Positions 9,869 to 19,818 of a stretch of 64,000 nucleotides of DNA are shown one piece after another. The position numbers and the translations under genes are program-made. Origin of the DNA: Pleurodeles waltl (Eukaryota > Chordata > Amphibia > Caudata > Salamandridae); the NCBI RefSeq assembly GCF_031143425.1, contig NC_090437.1, positions 847,057,978 through 847,121,977 of the forward strand. The letters are read 5' to 3'. Positions within the stretch are counted from its first letter, which is position 1, and each line of letters starts with the position of its first letter. Under the pieces are notes generated by a model that was not told the origin of the DNA, did not search any database, and saw nothing but the letters and a program-made list of their open reading frames with translations.

Positions 9869-12800
9869 TGTTAGAAAATGGCTTTCTGGTTGGCTAGGGT
9901 ATGCACCTCAGTGAGGCAGAGCCCACATCTCTAGTAAGGGCGAGTAAGTTACACTATTAAGATAACCCCTACTCACTCCATTGGTAGCTTGGCACGAGCA
10001 GCCAAGTTTATCCCACAGGCAATGTGTAGAGCGTTAGCACAACACACACAACACCAGCGATGCAATAAATACACTGCAAAGGAGACTCCACAAGTTATAT
10101 AAAAATATACTGCATTGCACCAAACATCATAAGGTCCAAAACGACATGTATCAGTAATACTCTGCTAGACAAGCAGTTGTCACACTATCACGTAAGTTAC
10201 CTATATAAAAGCCAGCAGTTGTCAGATGGCATTAGTACGAAAATAAATGCACCGGTCATGCCACACATTATTATGGAAACATTTCAGTATGGTAGGTCAT
10301 CATTATATCCAGCATAAATGTACATGTTATGGAAACATTCCTATATGGCATATGCCAATAGGCACATAAGTGGAAACATCTTCCACTGTATAATAGACCT
10401 AGATAATCCTGAAAATGTACTGACCTCCCCAACAGGGCAAGGCCAACAAATCACATGATCAGCTCAGGAAGCACAGGGGAATACAACCTATACCATGAGG
10501 GCAAAAACATTGTGGTGAATGTAGTTTCTCCCAGAATCACCACCTCTACCTTTTCTTTGACGATCAGAGCATGTCTGCGCTTCCTTTAGAGAGTGTACAG
10601 TGGAAGCAAGACCCCCCTCGTCAATTATAGGAACTTTTGTACTCCTGCCTCTATATTTTTGGTAATACTCATAAACGGAATTGGCCCGCTCCGCTCACCG
10701 GGGTCGCATCCACAGAGAATACCTCCCAGCTGGGTGTGTCCCCAGCAAGGGATTGACAGGGGAAACCCTCCTTGTGCTTTCCCAGCCAAGGACCCTGTAA
10801 GGGGGCTGCTGCCCACAAAGATGCAGCACTGTGGCTCAGGGAGCTGTAGCTCCTGCTGGCTCTTTCTCCCCACACTTAGGGGAAGCCACACGGAAGCCAC
10901 CCTCATCCCAGTGGCACAGCTGCTGCTTTTCCCCAAGCACCACCTTCCAGGAGTAGCTTTCCGGGGCCTCGATTGCCTACTGGACTGCTACCTTCTCTAT
11001 CTCTGGACAGACCGGCCCAGTAAAGTCTCCGGCATCTGCAGTCACCAACCGCCTGCTCTCTTTCATCATCCCAGATCTCGACAGTGAACTGACAAACTAG
11101 GGTCCTGCTTGTGTCCCAGGGGCGGATCAGAGCATGTGCCTCCTCTGCGCGTCCAGGAATGTAGATGAGCGCTGCCCCACTTTGTTCTCCTCATAGAAGG
11201 GGGGCACACAGAGTCACAGAACCCACCCAGCCCCAAGGCTAGTCAGAGCTTGCATCCCCTCACTGGCAGTAGTAATCACCGAGCCAAAACGCAGGCTCTC
11301 AGGATGCGGCAGGGGAAATGGAACAGCACTCTTCAGTCGCTGGAGCAGTCAAACATGAACCACTCAACATGCGCTTGGGAGGAGCAAATAGTGAAGTGAA
11401 TCCACACAGTGCTCCACCTGCATCGGGTAGCCAAGTAGTAGACAGTTAAGCTCTCACCAGGCATTATAATTGTAGAGACCAGCACCAACTATGCACTGGA
11501 CTTCCTGTGAGAACACTGAGGACACAGAGGTGCAGGAGACCAGCAGAAATGAAGCAGGAAGCCCAGATAGCGGTTCCTCATACAACACCACAGTCCTCTT
11601 AGCAGAACCGGGTCAGGGATCAGGCTGGCAACTGGCCAACAAGCAGAAAAGCAATCCAGTGAGTCCTTTGGGCCACCCAGCAGATCCCAAACAACAGGAG
11701 AGCAGGCCAGATGAGTCCTTTATGCAGTCCAGCAGTTCTGCCAACAGAGGTTCTGTTCCAGTTCCAAAAGTGCTCTTCTTGTCTAACAAAATGTAGGGGA
11801 CAACCCCCTGTACTTATACTCATTTTGCACAGCTTCCAGAAAGGGGGAACGGGGATTCCAACCAGCACTAACTGGTTCCCGGAATGTCTCCTTTCTCCTC
11901 CAGAACTGACTCCAGACATCAGCATGGGGGTAAACAAGCCCTTAGCATGAGGGCAGGACACAGCATAGAAACATGTAAGTGCACCCTTCCCCTCCCTCTC
12001 CCTTGCCAGGGAGGCCATTCAGTATGCAGATGTAACCTTGTTACACCGCCACCCTGCCTGTATACTGGCTGTCTGAGAGATGTGCACAAAGCCCAGCTGT
12101 CACACTGCCCCAGACGTGGATTGGAGTCAAGCTGCAAAACACTAGAGTCATAAGTATAGAGAAATGCTCACTCTCTAAAAGTGGCATTTCTATAACAGTA
12201 ATGAAGAGTCCACCTACACCAGTAAGCAGCATTTCTCACTACCATTCCAAACGTACTAATTATGCCCACGCTATTCTTCATAGATCAGAAGATACCACTT
12301 AAACATATGTTAGAACATTTCCAATGCAGTCCTGTGAGCGGAACAGCGCTCACAGTAGTAAAAAACTAATGGGAATTTTTATGAAAAGTTGTGCTGCACC
12401 TAATGCAGCAGCACTTTTCTTGCGCCCCTTAGCACCCCCCTAATGCCACTATGTGTATGCCGTATTTAATTTACGGCACACCATGGTGGTACTTAGGGAA
12501 TGAGCGTCAGAATTTTTGACGCTAGTTCAGCGCTTTGCAGGATTAACATCAAACATTTTGACACTTATCGGGCAAAGCACCCATAGGCCCATTGTAACCA
12601 ATGGGAGCGTCCTTTTAACGCCTGCTCAGAGCAGGCGTTCAAAGTGCCAAACAAAATGGCGCAAAGAAATCTCATAGATCTCTTTGGGCCATTTTTTCAG
12701 CCCCCCTAATGGAGATGCATCCCCTTTGCATGCATTATGCCTGAGACAGGTTTAATGTAGCACAAAGGGTTACAAAGTGACGCAATGCATGCATTGGGCC

Positions 12801-13100
12801 ACTTTGTAAAAATGCGGTGGCAGGCCTGAGACAGGCGCTGCAAGCCCACTAGTAGCATTTAATTTATAGGCCCTTGATATAAAGGATACCGCTGTACAAG
12901 GGACTTACAGGTAAATTAAATAGGCCAATCAGGTGTAAGCCAATCATACCAAGTTTTGGAAGGGAGAGCACATGCACTTTAGCAATGATCAGCATCGATA
13001 AAGTGCTCAGAGCCCCTGAGCCAACAGAAAGAGGTCAGAAAAATAGGAGGAATGAGGCAAAAAGTTTGGGAATACCCTACAAAAAGGACCAGATCCAACA
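9869..13100 (-). mobile_element. solo LTR, older relative of the 16194-23453 element
   Basis: The plus strand starts TGTTAGAAAATGG and ends GATCCAACA, the same termini as the young LTRs at 16194 and 21196 and in the same orientation. Inner landmarks also match, for example GGTAGCTTGGCACGAGCAG near 9985 and CCCACTAGTAGCATTTAATT near 12850. Flanks ATGAT (9864-9868) and ATGAC (13101-13105) are a 5 bp target duplication with one mutation. At 3232 bp it is about 1 kb longer than the young LTR; 12385-12800 has no obvious counterpart and may be a later insertion. No internal region remains, consistent with LTR-LTR recombination. Confidence 0.85.
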
Positions 13101-13264
13101 ATGACTTTTTTTCCTCCCAGATAAAAGTAGACACAAAGAGTATCACAAAAACATCTCCAGCTTCCTGGGACATACATAACTTTGTATCAAATTGTCCAAA
13201 TTGTTCAAATACTGAAATACACCAACAGGGAGAAATTTCAGATGACAACCTACCATTCAACTGA
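13101..13264 (+). pseudogene. Penelope-like reverse transcriptase, 3' continuation
   Basis: Beginning at the right target duplication of the solo LTR, this frame continues from the DD of the catalytic motif and includes NCSNTEIHQQGEISDDNLPF. That resembles the Penelope-like region downstream of YxDD ('L N ... I ... S ... I.FLD'). It stops at TGA 13262-13264. Together with 9226-9868 it shows that the LTR landed inside one pre-existing Penelope-like copy. Confidence 0.55.
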
Positions 13265-13501
13265 AGAAAGTCTTAGGAACTATTCACAGACCATCTGAAG
13301 CTTTTTAAAACTAGAACTGGTTCAACAGCACTCTGTCCTTAAGCCATCAAATCTCAAGTTTGGTTAAAAAAATAACTTTTACCTTATGTTGGTGAGATGG
13401 ATCCCACCACTCCTCCAGTTTCCTATTTGCTTTGAGTTGGTTGGGGCCCTGGTGATAATGATACTAGATTAATGAAAGATTGTCTGTGTGGAGATCACTA
13501 A

Positions 13502-14180
13502 GGGCCAGATGTATGAAAAAAGAGTTTTGTGATTTCCTAATAGCGATTTGTGCGATTTGCTATTAGGAGAACTCAAACTGCGATTTACTAGAGTGTGTTT
13601 AACACTATTTACTATTCCCAAACGGGTCGCAAGAGAACTGTCTCATCAATACTCTTGAAGCTTGGTCGCAGTTTTTACCCTATTGGAATGACCACAGTCA
13701 TAGGGATGGTGGCCTGCTGAGGTAAGCAGACAACCATTCTTGTGAGTGCTTTTTAAATAAAGCATTTTTTTCTGTTATGCTGCCCGATTTCCTTAAAGGA
13801 AAACGGATCCGTCACAAAAAAAAAAATGAAAGGTTTTCTTTTTTTAAGAGTAGGCAGTGGTCTGTAGTATCACTGCCTGCTCTTAAAAAAAGTTGGTGCC
13901 CACATTAACAAAGGTGATTTGCAAATGGGTTACCACCTCCTCTACAGAGTTGGTAAAATATGAATGTTTTGCGACCGCATTACAGTTGCAAAACATGCAT
14001 ACATACCAGTGCTATTTGGTATTAGGAAGGGACACCGAAACACGCCCAGGCCTAATGCTGAAGCGCAAAAGCAAACTGCAATTTACCAAGTCACATTCTG
14101 CCTTTAGTACATAGGAAAAAGCATTTTTCCAGTTGAAAATGGCAATTTGCGACCACAAAAATGCTTAATACATCTGGTCC
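13502..14180. mobile_element. non-autonomous Harbinger-like element, TSD TAA
   Basis: 679 bp element with inverted ends GGGCCAGATGTAT (13502) and ATACATCTGGTCC (ending 14180), flanked by TAA at 13499-13501 and 14181-14183. A TAA duplication is the canonical PIF/Harbinger target. No coding capacity; the interior has inverted repeats such as the pair of AAGAGTAGGCAGTG / CACTGCCTGCTCTT around 13870. Confidence 0.8.
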
Positions 14181-14191
14181 TAAATGACAGA

Positions 14192-14763
14192 GGGGGTCAT
14201 TCTGACCCCGGCGGTCTCAGACCGCCGGGGCCAGGGTCGGGGGGAGCACCGCCGACAGACCGGCGGTGCCCCGCAGGGCATTCTGACCGCGGCGGTTCGG
14301 CCGTGGTCAGACTAGGAAAACCGGCGGTCTCCCGCCGGTTTTCCGCTGCCCTACAGAATCCTCCATGGCGGCGGAGCGCGCTCCGCCGCCATGGGGATTC
14401 TGACACCCCCTACCGCCATCCTGTTCCTGGCGGGTCTCCCGCCAGGAACAGGATGGCGGTAGGGGGTGCCGCGGGGCCCCCGTAAGAGGGCCCCACTTTG
14501 TATTTCAGTGTCTGCTTTGCAGACACTGAAATACGCGACGGGTGCCACTGCACCCGTCGCACCTTCCCACTACGCCGGCTCAATTCTGAGCCGGCGTCCT
14601 CGTGGAAAGGTTGATTTGCCCTGGGCTGGCGGGCGGCCTTTTCGCAGTCGCCCGCCAGCCCAGGGCAAATCCCAAAATACCCTCAGCGGTCTTTCGACCG
14701 CGGAGCCGTATTTTGGTGGGGGAAGTCTGGCGGGCGGCCTCCGCCGGACTTAGAATCACCCCC
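14192..14763. mobile_element. hairpin-chain Harbinger-type element A, TSD AGA
   Basis: 572 bp element with termini GGGGGTCATTCTGA and an imperfect inverted partner ending CACCCCC, flanked by AGA (14189-14191, 14764-14766). Almost its whole length consists of consecutive hairpins. Examples with perfect arms: 14206-14230 (12 bp arms, 1 nt loop), 14315-14344 (13 bp), 14363-14394 (a 32 bp loopless palindrome), 14404-14468 (31 bp arms, 3 nt loop), 14500-14534 (16 bp), 14535-14560 (11 bp), 14573-14596 (10 bp) and 14613-14671 (23 bp). No protein is encoded. The termini and GGCGGT content tie it to the Harbinger copies here. Confidence 0.85.
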
Positions 14764-14766
14764 AGA

Positions 14767-15299
14767 GTCTCCATTAGCAGCTATACTCTGATTTGCTGCA
14801 AAGAAATTGGAGACTACCAGTACAGCTCTCAAGGCCCTTGACTGGCTCACACTGAACCAGTGAATGAAGGTCAAATTTCTCTGCACCATTTTCAACGTGG
14901 AGGAGGGCAAGTACCGAGGATGCCCAGATGTTCTATTTGAGAACTGTACAGAAAAGGAGAACCAGAAGTCCTACAATGCATATTTGATTGCTCAGGTCAG
15001 ATACAAGCATAGGTCACATGGAGGCATGTCCATTCAGGTAATGAGAGCACAGCTTGGGTCAGGAATGAACTGTACCCAGAACAAAGGTTCCAGTTAATCT
15101 GGTCACCTTTAAGAAAACATAGAAAACACACCACAGGTGAGACTAACTCAGTTTAGATTTTTACCAACCCATCCCAGTCATATAATATCCTTAAGCCTAT
15201 GCACCTTCTGGAACTTTTAACACCCATTCATATGTGGGGACCATGACCCATCCAACTGCTACCAGTGTTTTGGTGTTCTATCATGACCTGCCACCAGTA
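14767..15299. other. no gene seen
   Basis: Nothing recognisable. A few short open frames (the longest at 14864-15097) show no motif or codon pattern that would support a gene. Confidence 0.4.
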
Positions 15300-15640
15300 C
15301 AACCTGGTGGGTCCTAAAGGCATTTGCGACGGTTAGCGTGCCACAATTGAACTTTGGAGCACACATGTATAACATATAACATTCTATAACCGAAGTCATC
15401 CAACATATGTTTCTTCATGAGGTCTTCTTTGTGATATTGGTATTTAATTATTCGGTGGCCCTGAAGAAACAGCAGTAGCAGTCGCGAAACATGTACTGGC
15501 ATATTTTCCCATGCAACATGAACTTAATTTGTGACAAAAATATTTGGTCTATTTTCCTGTGCAACATAAACTTGCATTTGTGGCAAAATATTTCTAATAA
15601 AGCAACTAAGAAAACTGAAGAATTGCATAAGTCTCGAGTG
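15300..15640 (+). mobile_element. possible Penelope-like 3' tail with ribozyme-like core
   Basis: Contains CTGAAGA (15461-15467) followed 18 nt later by GAAA (15486-15489) within CGCGAAACATGT, the two conserved core segments of a hammerhead ribozyme as found in Penelope-like elements. The stem between them pairs poorly, so it is at best a relic. Downstream are AATAAAG (near 15596) and a repeated 'ttttcc-tgcaacataaactt' segment. Assignment rests on the motif only. Confidence 0.35.
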
Positions 15641-16188
15641 TGATACCATTAAAAAAGAAGAGACCTAAAATTCTGTCCATCTGCATTTCATAGAAGGTCA
15701 TAGCAGATGGTTATGCATTACCGTATTTTGAGGTCTGAATTATCTGATCCTTCTCGCCTTGATTAGTCTGGGGAAATAGGCAAGTCCATGGCTAATGAGC
15801 TAACTCCGATGGACATTAGCAAGGAGCAATTTGAAGGACACCACAAAAAAAACCTTCCTTTGAATATGAGGCATTATGCTCAGATACTGATCTGAAGATG
15901 AAAAGCTAGCACATCCGGCTCCTTCAGCTAACCTTCCTATGCTGGACACGGACAGTAGAGGACTTAGGCATCTCCTTATAAGTTTCAGCCTTATCCTTTG
16001 CCTTAAGGGTAGGGAGGCCCTTTGGTTATGGGCAGCATGCTCCTATTTTAGCTAAAGATGGGTATGCAAGTTTGTTGAGAAGCAAAAAATTCTGAGCTTG
16101 TCTTTGATGCTTGCAGAGGCGGTAATCCGTGGGAGCGGAAGAACATCACCCTCCACACTGCTGTGCAGAAAGCGTCAAAAATAAAATG
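15641..16188. other. no gene seen
   Basis: Unrecognised DNA up to the target duplication of the LTR element (GTAAT, 16189-16193). Confidence 0.4.
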
Positions 16189-16193
16189 GTAAT

Positions 16194-18451
16194 TGTTAGA
16201 AATGGGGTTTTTGGTTGGCAGTCAGGTTACCCTCTGTCCAAGCAAAAGCCCTCACTCTAGTCAGGGTAAGTCACACACTATCCAAGATTATCCTGTGCCC
16301 ACCCTCTGGTAGCTTGGCACGAGCAGTCAGGCTTAACTTAGAAGGCAATGTGTAAAGTATTTGTGCAATAAGTCATACAATACCACCATATAACACCACA
16401 AAAATACACCACACAGTGTTTAGAAAAATATATAATATTTATCAGGATAATTGTAGGTCAAAAAGAATAAAGATGCAATGGAAAATTGTAGAACTATCAC
16501 AGGAAAGTGATATAAAGTGTCTTAAGTCTTTAGAATGCAATACAGTGTCTTTCAAGCACAAAGTACCTGGTTTCTGGTGGAAAATCTCCTCAGAGGGCCA
16601 CAGGAAAAGGGATGCGTGGAAAAAGGGTGTGTGCGTCGATTTCTCCTCAGCACACAAAGACTTGCGTCGTTCTTTTCCACGCGGGGAAGTCGGGCGTCGT
16701 TTTCCGGCGCGCAGACAGTCTCTTTTTGTGGATCGCGGGGATTACCAGATGTCCCGGGTCTGTGCGTGGATTCTCCTGCTTGTTTTCCGGCTGCGCGTCG
16801 TTCTGCGGGGCTGCGCGTCGAAGTTTCGATCTCACGGTAGGCGTCGCGTCGATTTCTCCTTGGAAGTCGGGCGGCGTTGTCCTTGCGAGGCCGTGCGTCG
16901 AAAGTTTGGTCTCACGGCAGGCGTCGCGTCGATTTCTCCTTGGAAGTCGGGCGGCATTGTCCTTGCGAGGCCGTGCGTCAAAGTTTCGCACTCACGGTAG
17001 GCGTCGCGTCGATTTCTCCCGGAAAGTCGGGCGGCTTTGTCCTTGCGAGGTTGTGCGTCGAAGTCTCGATCGTCCCGAGGGCGTCGCGTCGATCAGCGTC
17101 GGTGTGCGGCGTTTTTCTCGCCGCGAAACAAGCTGTGCGTCGAAATTTTCGGCGCACGGAGTGTCCAAGTGAAAGGAAGAAGTCTTTTTGGTCCTGAGAC
17201 TTCAAGGAACAGGAGGCAAGCTCTATCCAAGCCCTTGGAGAGCACTTTCACAGCCAGACAAGAGTTCAGCAAGGCAGCAGGGCAACAGCAAGACAGCAGT
17301 CCTTTGTAGAAAGCAGACAGGTGAGTCCTTTGAGCAGCCAGGCAGTTCTTCTTGGCAGGATGTAGTTTCTGGTTCCGGTTTCTTCTCCAGCAAGTGTCTG
17401 ATGAGGTAGGGCAGAGGCCCTGTTTTATACCCAAATGTGCCTTTGAAGTGGGGGAGACTTCAAAGAGTGGCTAAGAAGTGCACCAGGTCCCCTTTCAGTT
17501 CAATCCTGTCTGCCAGGGTCCCAGTAGGGGGTGTGGCAGTCCTTTGTGTGAGAGCAGGCCCTCCACCCTCCCAGCCCAGGAAGACCCATTCAAAATGCAG
17601 ATGTATGCAAGTGAGGCTGAGTACCCTGTGTTTGGGGTGTGTCTGAGTGAATGCACAAGGAGCTGTCAACCAAGCCCAGCCAGACGTGGATTGTAAGGCA
17701 CAGAAAGATTTAAGTGCAAAGAAATGCTCACTTTCTAAAAGTGGCATTTCTAGAATAGTAATATTAAATCCGACTTCACCAGTCAGCAGGATTTTGTATT
17801 ACCATTCTGGCCATACTAAATATGACCTTCCTGCTCCTTTCAGATCAGCAGCTGCCACTTCAACAGTGTATGAGGGCAGCCCCAATGTTAGCCTATGAAG
17901 GAAGCAGGCCCCACAGTAGTGTAAAAACGAATTTAGGAGTTTTACACTACCAGGACATATAACTACACAGGTATATGTCCTGCCTTTTATCTACACAGCA
18001 CCCTGCTCTAGGGGTTACCTTAGGGCACACATTAAGGGTGACTTATATGTAGAAAAAGGGGAGTTCTAGGCTTGGCAAGTACTTTTAAATGCCAAGTCGG
18101 GGTGGCAGTGAAACTGCACACACAGGCCTTGCAATGGCAGGCCTGAGACAAGGAAAAAGGGGCTACTTAAGTGGGTGGCACAACCAGTGCTGCCGGCCCA
18201 CTAGTAGCATTTAATTTACCAGCCCTATGCACATAAAGTGCACATTACTAGGGACTTATAAGTACCTTAATAGTCCACTCAGGTATGATTCAAGGTTACC
18301 ATGTTTTAAGGGAGAGAGCATATGCACTTTAGCACTGGTTAGCAGTGGTAAAGTGCGCAGAGTCTAAAAACCAGCAAAAATGAGGTCAGAAAAAGAGAAG
18401 GAGGAAGGCAAAAAGTTTGGGGATGACCCTGTCAAAAAGCCAGGTCCAACA
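16194..18451 (-). repeat. 3' LTR (left copy)
   Basis: 2258 bp, plus strand TGTTAGAAATGG...GGTCCAACA, hence TG...CA ends on both strands. It contains the CpG-rich 80 bp tandem repeat at 16841-17160. Open frames of up to 194 residues inside it are repeated identically in the other LTR and lack protein-like features. Confidence 0.95.
16841..17160. repeat. 80 bp CpG-rich tandem repeat in LTR
   Basis: The block GCGTCGCGTCGATT or its variant begins at 16841, 16921, 17001 and 17081, a period of exactly 80 bp over four units, the last diverged. GCGTCG or its close variants occur at least fifteen times between 16630 and 17150. This is a CpG-dense island in an otherwise AT-rich setting; it may carry promoter or binding-site function for the element (inference). 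Confidence 0.85.
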
Positions 18452-18452
18452 T

Positions 18453-18465
18453 GACCCCCTCCCAG
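18453..18465 (-). other. polypurine tract
   Basis: On the minus strand the sequence immediately before the 3' LTR reads GGGAGGGGGTCA. That is the expected position and composition of the plus-strand primer of an LTR retrotransposon. Confidence 0.75.
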
Positions 18466-18486
18466 CCTAAAGCCAGGGTAGACTAA

Positions 18487-19818
18487 TCAACACTCTGATG
18501 GACTTCCCTGCTTAAGGCGATAGAACATGGACAATGGCCCACTACTGCAGGGGCACTCGCCAGTTCTACGCCTTTCCGAACTCAGTGAGGCTTCTTTGTC
18601 TATACTCTCTGGGGCCACTGATCTGGCCCATGGGGAACCCTTCTCATCACCTGAGGACCCCATCTGTACAGCTCCTAACTTTAATTTGCTTACAGATGTA
18701 TCCCAGTATGCAGACAGTATCACCATGGCCAACAACGTGATGTGGCCCATTCCATTCCTTGGGTCTGACTTCTGTCCCCAACCCAGGGAAAACTCTGCCC
18801 ACAAGGACAGAAACCAATAGATGCCACTGACAGCTGTCAGTGTTATGAGCCAGGCCCCTGACCATCCACTGCTAGGTGGAGACCCGGAGGGGGGCCGTTG
18901 GCGGAGCTTCTCCTCCAGCTGGGGGGCTGGTAGGGAGCTCCCAAGGGATTCCTGTAGCATCCCAGAAGGGGGGGTAGTAACCCCAGGGGTCTGGCACCCC
19001 TTCTCCACTCTCACCAGGTCAGGGGTGGGTCCCTGATACTGGTCCCTCAGCCCAGGGTCTGTACTCTGAGGCTGAACAGAGGACAGGGGTGAGTCCTTCT
19101 TCCCCGTGCCTCCCCATCTGGGCTTCCATACCCTCCTCTGGGGAGTGGTACCGCCAGATATCTGAACTGTTAGGGCACCCTTGGGGGTCGGCCCTCTCAG
19201 CTCTCCTGACACTAAGGGAAACTCATTCCCCAGAATGCAGTCAATGGGCAGCTGGGGACTAACTATGACCCGCCTCTGGGTCACCTCCCCACCCCACTCT
19301 AGGGACACCCGGGCCATGGGGCGGAAGAAATCTTCCCCAATGGCTGGAGTCACTCTACACACCTGTCCGGTGTACTGCTCTGGTGACACTAGTCTCTCCA
19401 CAATCATGGTAAGACTAGCCCCCGTGTCTCTCAGAGCGGTGACTGGGATCCCATTCACTCCCACCTGGTGGAAGTGACGACTCCCACCCTCAGGGATCAC
19501 CAGTTTACCCTCTGAGTCCACCTCCCAACTGAATGAGATGAAGGCATGGTCTACGACCTGCCCCTGGGGACGACATTCCCCTAAGGCCACATTGGCCACC
19601 CCTGTAGAGGTCCCAATATTGGGTGAGTTCTTTGGACAGACAGAGTCCCCCTTCCTGTGTCCTATCTGGGAACACTCAAAGCAGCGGGGTTGGGAATGGG
19701 ATGCTTTGGGCCACTGCCCACCAGAACCCCCACCCTGTTTCTCAGAGGGGGTATGGGAACCCTTTCTTCCCCCCTTACTCTGGAACTCGTCTGAGTCATC
19801 TCTAACCTCCCCCTCACT
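18487..19818 (-). CDS. Gag zinc knuckle and retropepsin (protease) frame
   Basis: This frame lies at -1 relative to gag and is open from 19818 to a stop at 18487. It first encodes a Ser/Gly/Lys-rich stretch and a CCHC-type zinc knuckle (CFECSQIGHRKGDSVC, about 19681-19634; the last spacing is longer than the usual CX2CX4HX4C). An aspartic protease follows: ALRDTGASLTMI, whose DTG is the catalytic triad (near 19420), and CILGNEF (near 19235), the conserved second region. After the protease come about 220 residues rich in Pro, Ser and Trp that I do not recognise and that contain no reverse-transcriptase or integrase motif. It is probably made as a Gag-Pro fusion by -1 frameshifting. The protease would cleave Gag during particle maturation. 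Confidence 0.8.
   Translation of the reverse strand, partial: SEGEVRDDSDEFQSKGGRKGSHTPSEKQGGGSGGQWPKASHSQPRCFECSQIGHRKGDSVCPKNSPNIGTSTGVANVALGECRPQGQVVDHAFISFSWEVDSEGKLVIPEGGSRHFHQVGVNGIPVTALRDTGASLTMIVERLVSPEQYTGQVCRVTPAIGEDFFRPMARVSLEWGGEVTQRRVIVSPQLPIDCILGNEFPLVSGELRGPTPKGALTVQISGGTTPQRRVWKPRWGGTGKKDSPLSSVQPQSTDPGLRDQYQGPTPDLVRVEKGCQTPGVTTPPSGMLQESLGSSLPAPQLEEKLRQRPPSGSPPSSGWSGAWLITLTAVSGIYWFLSLWAEFSLGWGQKSDPRNGMGHITLLAMVILSAYWDTSVSKLKLGAVQMGSSGDEKGSPWARSVAPESIDKEASLSSERRRTGECPCSSGPLSMFYRLKQGSPSEC

Noticed and set aside
13052..13100. Start of a separate gene at 13052
   Set aside because: 13052-13100 is the end of the solo LTR; only the part after 13100 resembles Penelope-like protein.
16841..17160. 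CRISPR-like array
   Set aside because: The units are contiguous 80 bp tandem repeats without unique spacers, inside a eukaryotic LTR.
16416..17309. Open frames of 90-194 codons, Arg-rich
   Set aside because: They fall inside the LTR, are repeated in the other LTR at 21418-22311, and follow the GCGTCG tandem repeat. No protein-like motif.
18487..18950. Envelope or other accessory gene after the protease
   Set aside because: There is one Trp/Leu-rich stretch but no signal peptide, no cleavage site and no clear membrane anchor; it is better read as leftover pol linker.
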